13,446 nucleotides of DNA from JBHHXR01 sp046757205 (GTDB lineage Bacteria > Pseudomonadota > Alphaproteobacteria > Rhodobacterales > Rhodobacteraceae), in the NCBI GenBank assembly GCA_046757205.1, contig JBHHXR010000081.1:1-13446 (forward strand), in the 5' to 3' direction. The position numbers and the translations under genes are program-made. Under the pieces are notes generated by a model. It made no database searches. It was given only the letters and a program-made list of their open reading frames with translations, and was not told the origin of the DNA. Positions 6,898 through 13,446 of the stretch are shown here, one piece after another; the stretch's first letter is position 1, and each line of letters starts with the position of its first letter.

Positions 6898-7388
6898 CCG
6901 GAATTCGCGCCGAGACCGGGTCTGACATCGCCGGGATTGACCGGCTGCTGCGCGCCTGTTTCGAAGGCTCCGACGAGGCGGCGCTGGTGGCGGCGCTGCG
7001 GGACGCGGGTGATCTGTCGCTGTCGCTGGTCGCCGAGGAGGCCGGCCGGATCGTCGGCCATGTGGGTTTCAGCCCGCTGACGATCGAAAGCCATCCCGAT
7101 GCCCGGTACCACGCCCTCGCGCCGCTTGCGGTGGCGCGGGGCTGGCGCCGCCGTGGCATCGGTGCACAACTGGCGGGAGCCGGGCTGGAACGGTTGGCGG
7201 CGGCCGGCGCGGATGGCGCGGTCGTGCTGGGCGATCCGGCCTATTACCAGCGTTTCGGGTTTCGGGCGGATGCGGCGGAGAAGCTGGTCTGCCCCTGGTC
7301 GGGGCCGTATCTGCAGGTCTTGCGGTTCGGGGATGTCGCACACGCGCCGGCGGGCAAGCTCGGCTATGCTCGGGCGTTCGGGGCCTGA
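6894..7388 (+). CDS. GNAT family N-acetyltransferase (YhbS-like)
   Basis: A 164-residue GNAT-fold protein. The acetyl-CoA pyrophosphate-binding motif RRRGIG is at 85-90, following LAPLAVARGW, the usual strand before it. VLGDPAYYQRFGF at 111-123 is characteristic of the YhbS-like branch. Length fits the family. Members transfer acetyl groups from acetyl-CoA to amines, but the acceptor cannot be predicted. The start codon overlaps the fmt stop as ATGA and no separate ribosome site is visible, which suggests translational coupling to fmt. The gene ends 7 bases before the stop of the convergent rnhA. Whether it acts on proteins, such as new N-termini, is only a guess from its position. Confidence 0.87.
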   Translation: MTGIRAETGSDIAGIDRLLRACFEGSDEAALVAALRDAGDLSLSLVAEEAGRIVGHVGFSPLTIESHPDARYHALAPLAVARGWRRRGIGAQLAGAGLERLAAAGADGAVVLGDPAYYQRFGFRADAAEKLVCPWSGPYLQVLRFGDVAHAPAGKLGYARAFGA

Positions 7389-7395
7389 TGCCGGG

Positions 7396-7908
7396 TCATT
7401 CCGGCGGTGGCGGAACGCCGTTGTCAGGGGCCGGGGGTTCCGATTTCCGTGCGGGCCTGAACGGCTTCATGCCGTCGCGGGCCAGCCTGTCGGCGCGCTC
7501 GTTTTCCGGGTGCCCGGCATGACCCTTGACCCACTCCCATGTGACGTCGTGGCGTGCCTGCGCGGCATCGAGCCGCTGCCACAGGTCGGCGTTCTTCACC
7601 GGCTTCTTCGCGCTGGTCTTCCAGCCGTTGCGTTTCCAGTTGTGGATCCACTTGCTGACACCGTCGCGCACATAGGTGGAGTCGGTGACGATGGTGATGT
7701 CCGAGGCACGCTCCAGCGCTTCCAGCGCCGCGATCACCGCCATCAGTTCCATGCGGTTGTTGGTGGTCCCGGCTTCGCCGCCGCAAAGCTCGCGCTCCCG
7801 CAGCGTCCGCCCGCCGCGCCGCGCGACCATCAGCACGCCCCAGCCGCCCGGTCCGGGATTGCCCGAGCAGGCACCGTCGGTATAAGCCGTCAGGTCAAGC
7901 TTCGCCAT
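7396..7908 (-). CDS. rnhA: Ribonuclease HI
   Basis: A 170-residue enzyme that cuts the RNA strand of RNA-DNA hybrids, removing R-loops and primers. The active-site set is complete: Asp11 in YTDGACSGNPGPGGWG, Glu54 in NNRMEL, Asp76 in VTDSTYV, His130 in WVKGHAGH, and Asp140 in NERADRLA. The basic handle region KWIHNWKRNGWKTSAKKPVKN (starting near residue 86) is present as in E. coli RNase HI. The last 20 residues are a proline-rich tail beyond the catalytic domain. The ATG at 7906-7908 lies only 5 bases after the ispH stop, with no strong ribosome site, so it is probably translated in coupling with ispH. It is convergent with the acetyltransferase gene. The rest of the long open frame upstream belongs to ispH in another frame and is not part of the protein. 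Confidence 0.96.
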   Translation of the reverse strand: MAKLDLTAYTDGACSGNPGPGGWGVLMVARRGGRTLRERELCGGEAGTTNNRMELMAVIAALEALERASDITIVTDSTYVRDGVSKWIHNWKRNGWKTSAKKPVKNADLWQRLDAAQARHDVTWEWVKGHAGHPENERADRLARDGMKPFRPARKSEPPAPDNGVPPPPE

Positions 7909-7913
7909 GTCGG

Positions 7914-8861
7914 TCAGACAGTCTCGCGCAGGACGCGCGGCAGCTTGAACGAGACGTGTTCCCGCGCGGTTTCGACGGTCTCCAGCGTCACCTCGAAACG
8001 CGCCCGGAACGCGTCGACGACTTCGTTCACCAGGATTTCCGGCGCCGAGGCGCCGGCGGTGATGCCGACTGCGCGGGCGCCGTCCAGGGCCCGCCAGTCC
8101 ATGTCGCCGGCCCGTTGCACGAGTTGCGAGTAGGCGCATCCGGCCCTGCGCCCGACTTCCACCAGGCGCATGGAATTCGACGAGTTCGGCGCGCCGATCA
8201 CCAGAAGAGCGTCGATCATGGGCGCGACCGCCTTTACCGCCTCCTGCCGGTTGGTGGTGGCGTAACAGATGTCTTCCTTGTGCGGCCCGACGATTCCCGG
8301 AAACCTCCGGTGCAAGGCCGACACGATGTCGGCGGTATCGTCGATGCTCAGCGTCGTCTGGGTGATGAAGGCCAGTCGCCCGGGGTCGCGCGGCCGCAGC
8401 GAAGCGACGTCTGCCACCGATTCCACCAGCAGGACCTCGCCATCGGGCAATTGCCCCATCGTGCCCACCGTTTCCGGGTGGCCGGCGTGACCGATCATCA
8501 CCATCTGCAGGCCGTTGCGATAGTGCCGTTCGGCCTCGATATGAACCTTGGAAACCAGCGGGCAGGTGGCGTCGACATAGAGCATTTTCCGCGCCTCGGC
8601 CCTTTCCGGCACCGATTTCGGCACGCCGTGCGCCGAAAAGATCACCGGCCGGTCGCCGGGGCATTCCGCCAGCGATTCGACGAATACCGCGCCCTTGGCG
8701 CACAGGCCGTCGACCACGAACTTGTTGTGCACGATCTCGTGGCGGACAAATACCGGCGCACCCCATTTCTCCAGCGCCAGCTCGACGATCCGGATCGCCC
8801 GGTCGACGCCGGCGCAGAAACCGCGCGGGGCGGCAAGATATACGGTAAGCGGTTCAGCCAT
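7914..8861 (-). CDS. ispH: 4-hydroxy-3-methylbut-2-enyl diphosphate reductase
   Basis: A 315-residue iron-sulfur enzyme making IPP and DMAPP in the last step of the MEP isoprenoid pathway. The three cluster cysteines are present: Cys16 in APRGFCAGVDRAI, Cys100 in VDATCPLVSKVH, and Cys199 in EDICYATTNRQ. Substrate-site residues are also visible: His41 in RHEIVHN, and His128 and the catalytic Glu130 in GHAGHPETVGT. GAPNSSNSMRL at 223-233 is a typical C-terminal signature. Length matches the E. coli enzyme. The ATG at 8859-8861 begins right before the conserved N-terminus. The gene lies 74 bases downstream of the uracil-DNA glycosylase gene and 5 bases upstream of rnhA. The gap before it holds no convincing promoter, so read-through from the upstream genes is likely. 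Confidence 0.97.
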   Translation of the reverse strand: MAEPLTVYLAAPRGFCAGVDRAIRIVELALEKWGAPVFVRHEIVHNKFVVDGLCAKGAVFVESLAECPGDRPVIFSAHGVPKSVPERAEARKMLYVDATCPLVSKVHIEAERHYRNGLQMVMIGHAGHPETVGTMGQLPDGEVLLVESVADVASLRPRDPGRLAFITQTTLSIDDTADIVSALHRRFPGIVGPHKEDICYATTNRQEAVKAVAPMIDALLVIGAPNSSNSMRLVEVGRRAGCAYSQLVQRAGDMDWRALDGARAVGITAGASAPEILVNEVVDAFRARFEVTLETVETAREHVSFKLPRVLRETV

Positions 8862-8935
8862 GCGAAATCCCGTTGAGGCGGGTGGCGCACATGTAGCCTG
8901 TGCGGGTTGTCATGGAAAGGCGGAGATTTGCGGCG

Positions 8936-9604
8936 TCACCGCCGGCCATCGACGGGCGGAGCGGAAACCGGTCCCAGGAATTCCGCCGCCGCTTCGAAGA
9001 CGGCCTCGAACATTTCCGCCGTCAGGCGGCCGGTGTTGGTGTTGTAACGCGAGCAATGGTAGCTGTCGAATACGCGGTAGCCAGCGACATCGTGCCGGGC
9101 GCCGTGGGCGAACGGGTGGTCGGCGAGGCGGGCGCCGAGAGCCCTGAGCAGGCTGTCATGCGCAACGCGGCCCAGACAGACCAGCGCCTCCAGCCGCGGC
9201 AGGCCGGCGATACGCGCCGACAAGAACCGGCGGCAGGTGCTGATCTCTGCGCCAACCGGCTTGTTCTGCGGCGGAACGCAGCGCACGGCGTTGGTGACCA
9301 TGGCGCCGTAAAGCACCAGGCCGTCGGACGTGTCGGCGGCGAATCTGCCGTTGGAAAACCCGGTCTTTTCAAGGGTTGCGTAGAGCAGGCCGCCAGCGTG
9401 ATCGCCGGTAAACGGCCGCCCGGTACGGTTGGCGCCGGTCACACCGGGCGCGAGGCCCACCACCAGCAGGCGCGCGTCGCGATCTCCGAAAGACGGAACC
9501 GCGCCGTTGAACCATCCGGGTTCGCGCTCGCGCACCGTCTGGCGATAGGCGACAAGGCGCGGGCACCGGGAACAGTCCGCCGGCGCCTCGGCGGGCGGGT
9601 TCAT
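8936..9604 (-). CDS. Uracil-DNA glycosylase, iron-sulfur type (family 5 / UDGb-like)
   Basis: A 222-residue base-excision repair enzyme. Four cysteines fit the [4Fe-4S] site of family 4/5 glycosylases: Cys11 and Cys14 in CSRCPRL, Cys109 in NAVRCVPP, and Cys124 in STCRRFL. Motif 1 is GLAPGVTGANRTGRPFTGD (50-68). The polar water-activating residue of family 4 is replaced by GANRTGRPF, as in family 5 (UDGb) enzymes. Motif 2 is SYHCSRYNTNTGRLT (181-195), where His183 is followed by Cys-Ser rather than the Pro-Ser usual in thermophile enzymes. Family 5 enzymes remove uracil and often hypoxanthine or oxidised bases. Its ATG overlaps the stop of the NYN gene (ATGA on the minus strand, 9601-9604), with GAGG a few bases upstream, so translation is probably coupled. 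The family split is my inference. Confidence 0.9.
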   Translation of the reverse strand: MNPPAEAPADCSRCPRLVAYRQTVREREPGWFNGAVPSFGDRDARLLVVGLAPGVTGANRTGRPFTGDHAGGLLYATLEKTGFSNGRFAADTSDGLVLYGAMVTNAVRCVPPQNKPVGAEISTCRRFLSARIAGLPRLEALVCLGRVAHDSLLRALGARLADHPFAHGARHDVAGYRVFDSYHCSRYNTNTGRLTAEMFEAVFEAAAEFLGPVSAPPVDGRR

Positions 9605-10176
9605 TCGTCCTCGACGGTAGTGGCGGTCCGCGCCGGCTCCATCGCGGGGCGCGGCGGTCGCCCGATGACATCTCGCAGATCGTCAAGCTCGATGAAGTTG
9701 TCGCACTGGCGACGCAACTCGTCGGCGATCATCGGCGGGCTGGATCTTATGGTCGACACGACGGATACACGCACACCCTGACGCTGCAGCGATTCGACCA
9801 GCGGCCGGAAATCGCCGTCGCCGGAGAAGATCACGATATGATCGACCCTCGGCGCAAGTTCCATTGCATCGACCGCCAGTTCGATGTCCATGTTGCCCTT
9901 CACCTTGCGGCGGCCCATGGAGTCGGTGAATTCCTTCGCCGGCTTGGTGACCATGGTGAACCCGTTGTAGTTCAGCCAGTCGACGAGCGGCCGAATGGGC
10001 GAATATTCCTCGTTGTCCAGAAGCGCGGTGTAATAGAATGCGCGGAGCAGTTTGCCGCGCCTCATGAATTCCGCACGCAGCAGTTTGTAATCAATGTCGA
10101 AAGACAGTGCCTTTGCGGCCGCATATAGATTCGACCCGTCGATAAAAAGGGCCAGACGCTCGTCACGATAGAACAT
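9601..10176 (-). CDS. NYN domain protein (LabA/DUF88-like, PIN-fold putative ribonuclease)
   Basis: A 191-residue protein, almost all of it one NYN domain. The PIN-fold acidic residues are in place: Asp13 in FIDGSNLY, Asp97 in KGNMDIEL, Asp103 just after, and Asp120/Asp122 in SGDGDF. SMGRRKVKGNMD and VVSTIRSSPPMIADELRR are highly typical of the alphaproteobacterial LabA-like group. NYN domains are thought to be metal-dependent RNases, but members of this branch are poorly studied and the substrate is unknown. I chose the ATG at 10174-10176 over one six codons upstream because it has an excellent GGAGGA ribosome site 4 bases away, and the upstream ATG has none. The last 20 residues look disordered. 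It heads the minus-strand series with the glycosylase gene and is divergent from folK. Confidence 0.9.
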   Translation of the reverse strand: MFYRDERLALFIDGSNLYAAAKALSFDIDYKLLRAEFMRRGKLLRAFYYTALLDNEEYSPIRPLVDWLNYNGFTMVTKPAKEFTDSMGRRKVKGNMDIELAVDAMELAPRVDHIVIFSGDGDFRPLVESLQRQGVRVSVVSTIRSSPPMIADELRRQCDNFIELDDLRDVIGRPPRPAMEPARTATTVEDE

Positions 10177-10180
10177 TTCT

Positions 10181-10186
10181 TCCTCC
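10181..10186 (-). promoter_or_regulatory. Ribosome binding site that fixes the NYN gene start
   Basis: GGAGGA on the minus strand lies 4 bases before the ATG at 10176. The alternative ATG at 10192-10194 lies upstream of this site and has no ribosome site of its own, so the shorter protein is preferred. Confidence 0.75.
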
Positions 10187-10225
10187 GAAAGCATCGGCGC
10201 GGATCATGGATTTTTCTTTTGGTAG

Positions 10226-10256
10226 TTGACGTTTCTCGTGCCGACTCAGAGAGAAT
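10226..10256 (+). promoter_or_regulatory. Candidate folK promoter
   Basis: TTGACG (10226-10231) matches five of six -35 positions. GAGAAT (10251-10256) matches four of six -10 positions, but the 19-base spacer is long. The -10 box overlaps that of the opposing NYN promoter, so the two may compete. Confidence 0.3.
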
Positions 10257-10279
10257 AGGTTCAAATGCCGTTACCGCAA
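10252..10279 (-). promoter_or_regulatory. Candidate promoter for the NYN-glycosylase genes
   Basis: On the minus strand TTGCGG (10274-10279) is followed after 16 bases by TATTCT (10252-10257), a good -10 box. The predicted start of transcription is near 10245, which leaves a leader of about 70 bases before the NYN ATG. Confidence 0.4.
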
Positions 10280-10295
10280 GAGTCAATTAGGGCAA

Positions 10296-10859
10296 ATGAG
10301 TGAATATACGCTGATTGCGCTGGGGTCGAACCTTCCCGTGTCTACCTATGGGCCAAGGCACGTTCTCGAGAAGTCGCTGGAGTTGTTTGCACACGAATCA
10401 CTCGCGATCGTGGCGCAGAGCAACTGGTACGCTTCGCCGGCGTTTCCGCCGGGCTCCGGCCCCGATTTCGTTAACGGTGTGGTGGCGGTCCGCACCGTGC
10501 TCGACCCGGCCGCCTGTATCGCGGCCCTGCACCGGATAGAGGCGCGCGCCGGGCGCGTTCGCCGGACCCGCTGGGAACCGCGCGTCTGCGATCTCGACCT
10601 GATCGCCATGGGCGACGTAGTGCTTCCCGACCGCGACACTTTCGACACCTGGAAGAACCTTGGGCCGGAGGCGCAGAAATCCACCGTGCCGGACCAGTTG
10701 ATCCTGCCGCATCCGCGGATCCAGGACCGGGTTTTCGTCCTGTACCCGCTTCGCGACGTTGCGCCGGACTGGGTTCATCCTGTTTCCGGTCTCACCGCCG
10801 GTCAGATGCTGCAGTCATTGCCGGAACAGGCCCTGGGCGAGATCGGCCGAATTACCTGA
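10296..10859 (+). CDS. folK: 2-amino-4-hydroxy-6-hydroxymethyldihydropteridine pyrophosphokinase (HPPK)
   Basis: A 187-residue enzyme that transfers pyrophosphate from ATP to the pterin alcohol in folate synthesis. IALGSNLP at 7-14 is the family start. The pterin-side loop shows SPAFPPGSGPDFVNGV (47-62). The Mg- and ATP-binding region RWEPRVCDLDLI (92-103) holds the two conserved aspartates, Asp99 and Asp101, and ILPHPRIQDRVFVLYPL (136-152) is the conserved C-terminal signature. Compared with E. coli HPPK (about 160 residues), there is an extra stretch near 112-134 (DRDTFDTWKNLG and onward), which I believe is common in alphaproteobacteria. The ATG at 10296 has a modest AGGG site upstream. 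folP and folB are not adjacent. It lies divergent from the NYN gene and about 250 bases before rpoZ. Confidence 0.95.
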   Translation: MSEYTLIALGSNLPVSTYGPRHVLEKSLELFAHESLAIVAQSNWYASPAFPPGSGPDFVNGVVAVRTVLDPAACIAALHRIEARAGRVRRTRWEPRVCDLDLIAMGDVVLPDRDTFDTWKNLGPEAQKSTVPDQLILPHPRIQDRVFVLYPLRDVAPDWVHPVSGLTAGQMLQSLPEQALGEIGRIT

Positions 10860-10862
10860 ACG

Positions 10863-10884
10863 CCGCCACGCCGGCGGGGCTTTT
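10863..10884 (+). terminator. Weak candidate terminator after folK
   Basis: Directly after the folK stop, CCGCC (10863-10867) and GGCGG (10873-10877) can pair around a 5-base loop, followed by GGC and TTTT at 10881-10884. The stem and T run are both short, so termination may be partial. Confidence 0.35.
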
Positions 10885-11038
10885 CCGCGCGATGCCGCCC
10901 TCCGAAATCGAGGCCGGTCGGGCGATGCCCGTCTGCCTGCCGCGGGCCGCGCGCCGCAGAAGCGGCGGCGGCACGCGCAATTAGTGCGAATTTGCGGTAA
11001 CTGGCACAAAAAAACCGCGGAATCGGCGCGCCTTTAAC

Positions 11039-11067
11039 TTGCCAATCAAGAAAATCGGGACTATCTG
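11039..11067 (+). promoter_or_regulatory. Candidate promoter for rpoZ-rsh
   Basis: TTGCCA (11039-11044) and TATCTG (11062-11067) are separated by the ideal 17 bases. The preceding bases, about 10975-11061, are clearly AT-richer than the surrounding genes and include a run of seven A at 11008-11014. The start of transcription would fall near 11074, giving a leader of roughly 37 bases. Confidence 0.5.
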
Positions 11068-11095
11068 AGCAGTCTTCCAATTGAGCACGCGCGAA

Positions 11096-11102
11096 AAGGA
11101 GG
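11096..11102 (+). promoter_or_regulatory. Strong ribosome binding site of rpoZ
   Basis: AAGGAGG lies 8 bases before the ATG at 11111. It settles that ATG over an in-frame TTG at 11081, which lies upstream of this site. Confidence 0.8.
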
Positions 11103-11110
11103 CTCGTCCG

Positions 11111-11464
11111 ATGGCTCGAGTAACCGTTGAAGACTGCGTAGACAAAATTCCCAACCGGTTCGAGCTGGTAATGCTCGCCGCGCACCGCGCGCGCGAATTG
11201 TCGGCGGGCGCCGAAATCACGGTGGATCGCGACAACGACAAGAACCCGGTCGTCGCGTTGCGTGAGATTGCGGAAGAGACACTGACCGCTGAGCAGCTTC
11301 GCGAGGCGGCGATCGAGAGCCACCAGCGGCAGATCGAGGTTGACGAACCGGAAGAGGATTCGATGGCCCTTCTCATGGGCGCCGAGACACCAGACCGGCC
11401 GGCCGACGACATGTCGGAGGAAAACCTTCTTCGCGCGCTGATGGAAGCCCAGGAAGAGAAGTAG
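11111..11464 (+). CDS. rpoZ: RNA polymerase omega subunit
   Basis: A 117-residue protein that helps assemble and stabilise RNA polymerase by holding the beta-prime subunit. MARVTVEDCVDKIPNRFELV at the N-terminus and AAHRARELSAG, then NPVVALREIAEETL at 55-68, match the E. coli omega core closely. The MAR residues at the very N-terminus are the ones that contribute to ppGpp site 1 in E. coli polymerase. The protein is longer than the 91-residue E. coli subunit because of an acidic C-terminal extension (about 75-117), a feature I would expect in alphaproteobacteria. The ATG is supported by a strong ribosome site. rsh begins 3 bases after the stop, so both are in one transcript. Confidence 0.95.
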   Translation: MARVTVEDCVDKIPNRFELVMLAAHRARELSAGAEITVDRDNDKNPVVALREIAEETLTAEQLREAAIESHQRQIEVDEPEEDSMALLMGAETPDRPADDMSEENLLRALMEAQEEK

Positions 11465-11467
11465 GAC

Positions 11468-13446
11468 ATGCCCGGGGCGGAAGCCCAGTCTCTGGCTCAA
11501 ATCGGGAGAAGCTCGTTAATCCCGGTCGATGACCTGTTGAGCCTGATCGAGGCTTACAACCCGAGGACCGACAAACAACGCATCCGCGCCGCCTTCGAAT
11601 ACGGCGCGAGCATGCACGAAGGCCAGATCCGGCGATCCGGCGAACCGTATTTCACGCATCCGGTGCACGTCGCGGCGATCCTGAGCGAGCAGCGCCTCGA
11701 CGACGCGACCATCATAACCGCACTTCTGCACGACACCGTCGAGGACACGAAATCCACCTACGCGGAGATCGAACGCAGGTTCGGCACCGAAATCGCGGTT
11801 CTGGTCGACGGTGTCACCAAGCTGACCAATCTGGAGCTCAGTTCCGCGGAGACGGCGCAGGCGGAGAATTTCCGCAAGCTCCTGATGGCGATGTCGAAGG
11901 ATCTGCGGGTGCTTCTCGTCAAGCTGGCCGACCGTCTGCACAACATGCGGACGATCCGCGCGCTGCCGCTGGAAAAGCAGCAGCGCAAGGCGCGCGAGAC
12001 GATGGATATCTATGCCCCGCTCGCCGGGCGCATGGGCATGCAGTCGATTCGCGAGGAACTGGAGGACATCTCCTTCGGCATCCTGAACCCGAAGGGGCGC
12101 ATGTCGATCCTGCGGCGTTTCGTGACACTGCGGAGCGAAACCGACGACGTGATCCCCAAGATCACCGAGGATATCCGCGCCGCCCTGCGCAACGCCGGCG
12201 TCGAGGGAACGGTTTTCGGGCGGGAAAAGCGGCCCTATTCGATCTGGCGGAAGATGGAGGAAAAACACGAGGGTTTCAGCCGTCTTTCCGACATCTACGG
12301 CTTTCGCATCATCACCAATTCCGAGCGCGACTGCTATGTCGCGCTGGGCGCGGTTCACGGGCGCTGGTCGGCGGTTCCGGGAAGGTTCAAGGATTATATC
12401 AGCCAGCCGAAATCGAACGGCTACCGGTCGATCCACACCACGGTTTCCGGCCGCGACGCGAAACGCGTGGAAATCCAGATACGCACGCGGGAAATGCACG
12501 AGGTGGCGGAAACCGGAGTCGCCGCGCACTGGTCCTACCGGAACGGCGAAAGGTTCGAGAACCCGTTCGCCGTCGATCCCTTCATGTGGCTGAATTCGCT
12601 GACCGAGCGTTTCGAGGCAAGCGACGACCCGAGCGATTTCCTCGAACACGTGAAGCTGGAGATGTTCACCGACCAGGTGTTCTGCTTCACGCCCAAGGGC
12701 GATGTCGTGAAATTGCCGCGCGGCGCGACGCCGATAGATTTCGCCTATGCGATCCACACCAGCGTCGGGCATGCCACGGTGGGCGCCAAGGTCGACGGCC
12801 GCCGGGTGCCGTTGTGGACCAAGCTGCGCAACGGCCAGTCGGTCGACATCATCCGCGCCGAGGGTCAGCGGCCGCAGCCGGTCTGGGAAGAAATCGCGAT
12901 TACCGGGCGCGCCAAGGCGGCGATCCGCAAGAGTCTGCGGGAAGAACGCCGCGCCGGGCAGATCCGGCTGGGGCGGGAAATTGCCCGCGTGGCGCTGGAA
13001 CGGGTGGGCAAGAAAGCCACCACCAAGGCGCTGCAGACGGCGGCGCAGAAACTGGCGCTCGGTTCGACCGACGATCTGCTGGCGAAACTCGGGGCGGCGG
13101 AAATCGTCGGCCGTGATATCGTCGAGGCGATCTATCCGGAACTGGTGCGGCCGGGTTCCGAGCCGAACGGCAAGGTCACGCACCGTTCCGTGATCGGCCT
13201 CAGCCCGAAGCAGAACGCCCGGATGGCGCCGTGCTGCAACCCCGTGCCGGGGGAGCGCATCGTAGGTATCGGCGTGCGCGGCAAGGGCGTGATGGTGCAC
13301 GCCATCGACTGCCCGAGGCTGGGTGACTACGAGGAGCATTCGGATCGCTGGATAGACCTGCGCTGGACCGACGGCAACGCCGCCCCGGAGCACATGGCGC
13401 GGATCGAACTGGCGCTGGCCAACGATGCCGGCGTGCTGGGCCGGAT
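11468..13446 (+). CDS. rsh: Bifunctional (p)ppGpp synthetase/hydrolase, RelA/SpoT homolog (3' end outside window)
   Basis: The frame is open from the ATG at 11468 to the right edge, 659 residues, ending in the ACT domain. Domains in order: an HD hydrolase domain with His64 and His88-Asp89 (LLHDTVEDT) and LADRLHNMR (153-161); a synthetase domain with DIYGFRI at 275-281, GRFKDYISQPKSNGYRSIHT at 305-324 and VEIQIRTREMHEVAETGVAA (334-353); a TGS domain near 400-463; a helical region; the conserved-cysteine domain with Cys589, Cys590 and Cys615; and the beginning of ACT. RFKD at 306-309 is the RXKD form typical of bifunctional enzymes, whereas synthetase-only RelA has EXDD. Full proteins have about 710-740 residues, so little is missing. 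The ribosome site is weak and lies inside the rpoZ end, suggesting coupling. It makes and degrades the alarmone in starvation. Confidence 0.95.
   Translation, partial: MPGAEAQSLAQIGRSSLIPVDDLLSLIEAYNPRTDKQRIRAAFEYGASMHEGQIRRSGEPYFTHPVHVAAILSEQRLDDATIITALLHDTVEDTKSTYAEIERRFGTEIAVLVDGVTKLTNLELSSAETAQAENFRKLLMAMSKDLRVLLVKLADRLHNMRTIRALPLEKQQRKARETMDIYAPLAGRMGMQSIREELEDISFGILNPKGRMSILRRFVTLRSETDDVIPKITEDIRAALRNAGVEGTVFGREKRPYSIWRKMEEKHEGFSRLSDIYGFRIITNSERDCYVALGAVHGRWSAVPGRFKDYISQPKSNGYRSIHTTVSGRDAKRVEIQIRTREMHEVAETGVAAHWSYRNGERFENPFAVDPFMWLNSLTERFEASDDPSDFLEHVKLEMFTDQVFCFTPKGDVVKLPRGATPIDFAYAIHTSVGHATVGAKVDGRRVPLWTKLRNGQSVDIIRAEGQRPQPVWEEIAITGRAKAAIRKSLREERRAGQIRLGREIARVALERVGKKATTKALQTAAQKLALGSTDDLLAKLGAAEIVGRDIVEAIYPELVRPGSEPNGKVTHRSVIGLSPKQNARMAPCCNPVPGERIVGIGVRGKGVMVHAIDCPRLGDYEEHSDRWIDLRWTDGNAAPEHMARIELALANDAGVLGR

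Noticed and set aside
7390..7405. GCCGG-GTCATT-CCGGC between the convergent acetyltransferase gene and rnhA as a terminator
   Set aside because: The 5-base stem has no T tract and lies mostly inside the rnhA coding end.
7909..8766. Long N-terminal extension of the rnhA frame
   Set aside because: It overlaps ispH on the same strand in another frame. RNase HI begins at the ATG at 7908, and ispH is complete with all its cysteines.
8886..8904. CGCACA / TGTGCG inverted repeat between the glycosylase gene and ispH
   Set aside because: It has only 6 base pairs with a 7-base loop and no T run on either strand. It could be chance in this composition.
10994..11018. GCGGT / ACCGC inverted repeat flanking the A run upstream of rpoZ
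   Set aside because: The stem has only 5 base pairs with a 15-base loop and no T run, so it is not a terminator. A regulatory role cannot be supported.
11516..13393. 625-codon open frame on the minus strand opposite rsh
   Set aside because: Rsh on the other strand has every expected domain and motif. The antisense product has no recognisable motif and has shadow-type composition.

Overview
This window is ordinary, gene-dense, GC-rich chromosome from what looks like an alphaproteobacterium. The evidence is a malyl-CoA lyase of the Mcl1 type known from Rhodobacter, a folK / rpoZ / bifunctional rsh gene series, and a NYN-domain protein of a type common in that class. I cannot name a genus; Rhodospirillales-like is a guess. 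I see no tRNA, rRNA, transposase, phage gene or CRISPR array. No gene-free stretch exceeds 300 bases; the largest gaps are 10860-11110 and 731-921.

Left part (1-5323). The C-terminal part of an NnrS-type membrane protein (+) enters from the left edge. It converges on mcl1 (-), and a long imperfect hairpin (792-888) lies between them. A short divergent region with a good candidate mcl1 promoter separates mcl1 from a probable exported diheme cytochrome c (+). That gene overlaps, tail to tail by 14 bases, a Bcr/CflA-type drug efflux gene (-). Just upstream of the efflux gene is a MalY/PatB-type PLP enzyme (-), probably in the same transcript.

Middle part (5421-7388, +). def, fmt and a GNAT acetyltransferase form a cluster. 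Peptide deformylase and methionyl-tRNA formyltransferase are the two ends of the N-formylmethionine cycle. The acetyltransferase start overlaps the fmt stop.

Right part (7396-13446). A minus-strand series reads NYN nuclease-like protein, family-5-like uracil-DNA glycosylase, ispH, rnhA, with overlapping or near-touching genes at two junctions. It is divergent from folK (+). After folK come a well-formed promoter, rpoZ, and 3 bases later rsh, the ppGpp synthetase/hydrolase, which runs off the right edge in its ACT domain. RNA polymerase omega carries the MAR motif that helps bind ppGpp in E. coli, so the ppGpp enzyme and part of its probable target share a transcript.

Most of the window is core metabolism and information processing. 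I did not find a convincing new multi-gene system. The items most worth a second look are the palindromic element at 792-888, the repeated cytochrome domain with a DUF5666-like tail, the mcl1 promoter dyad, and the NYN-UDG-ispH-rnhA cluster.
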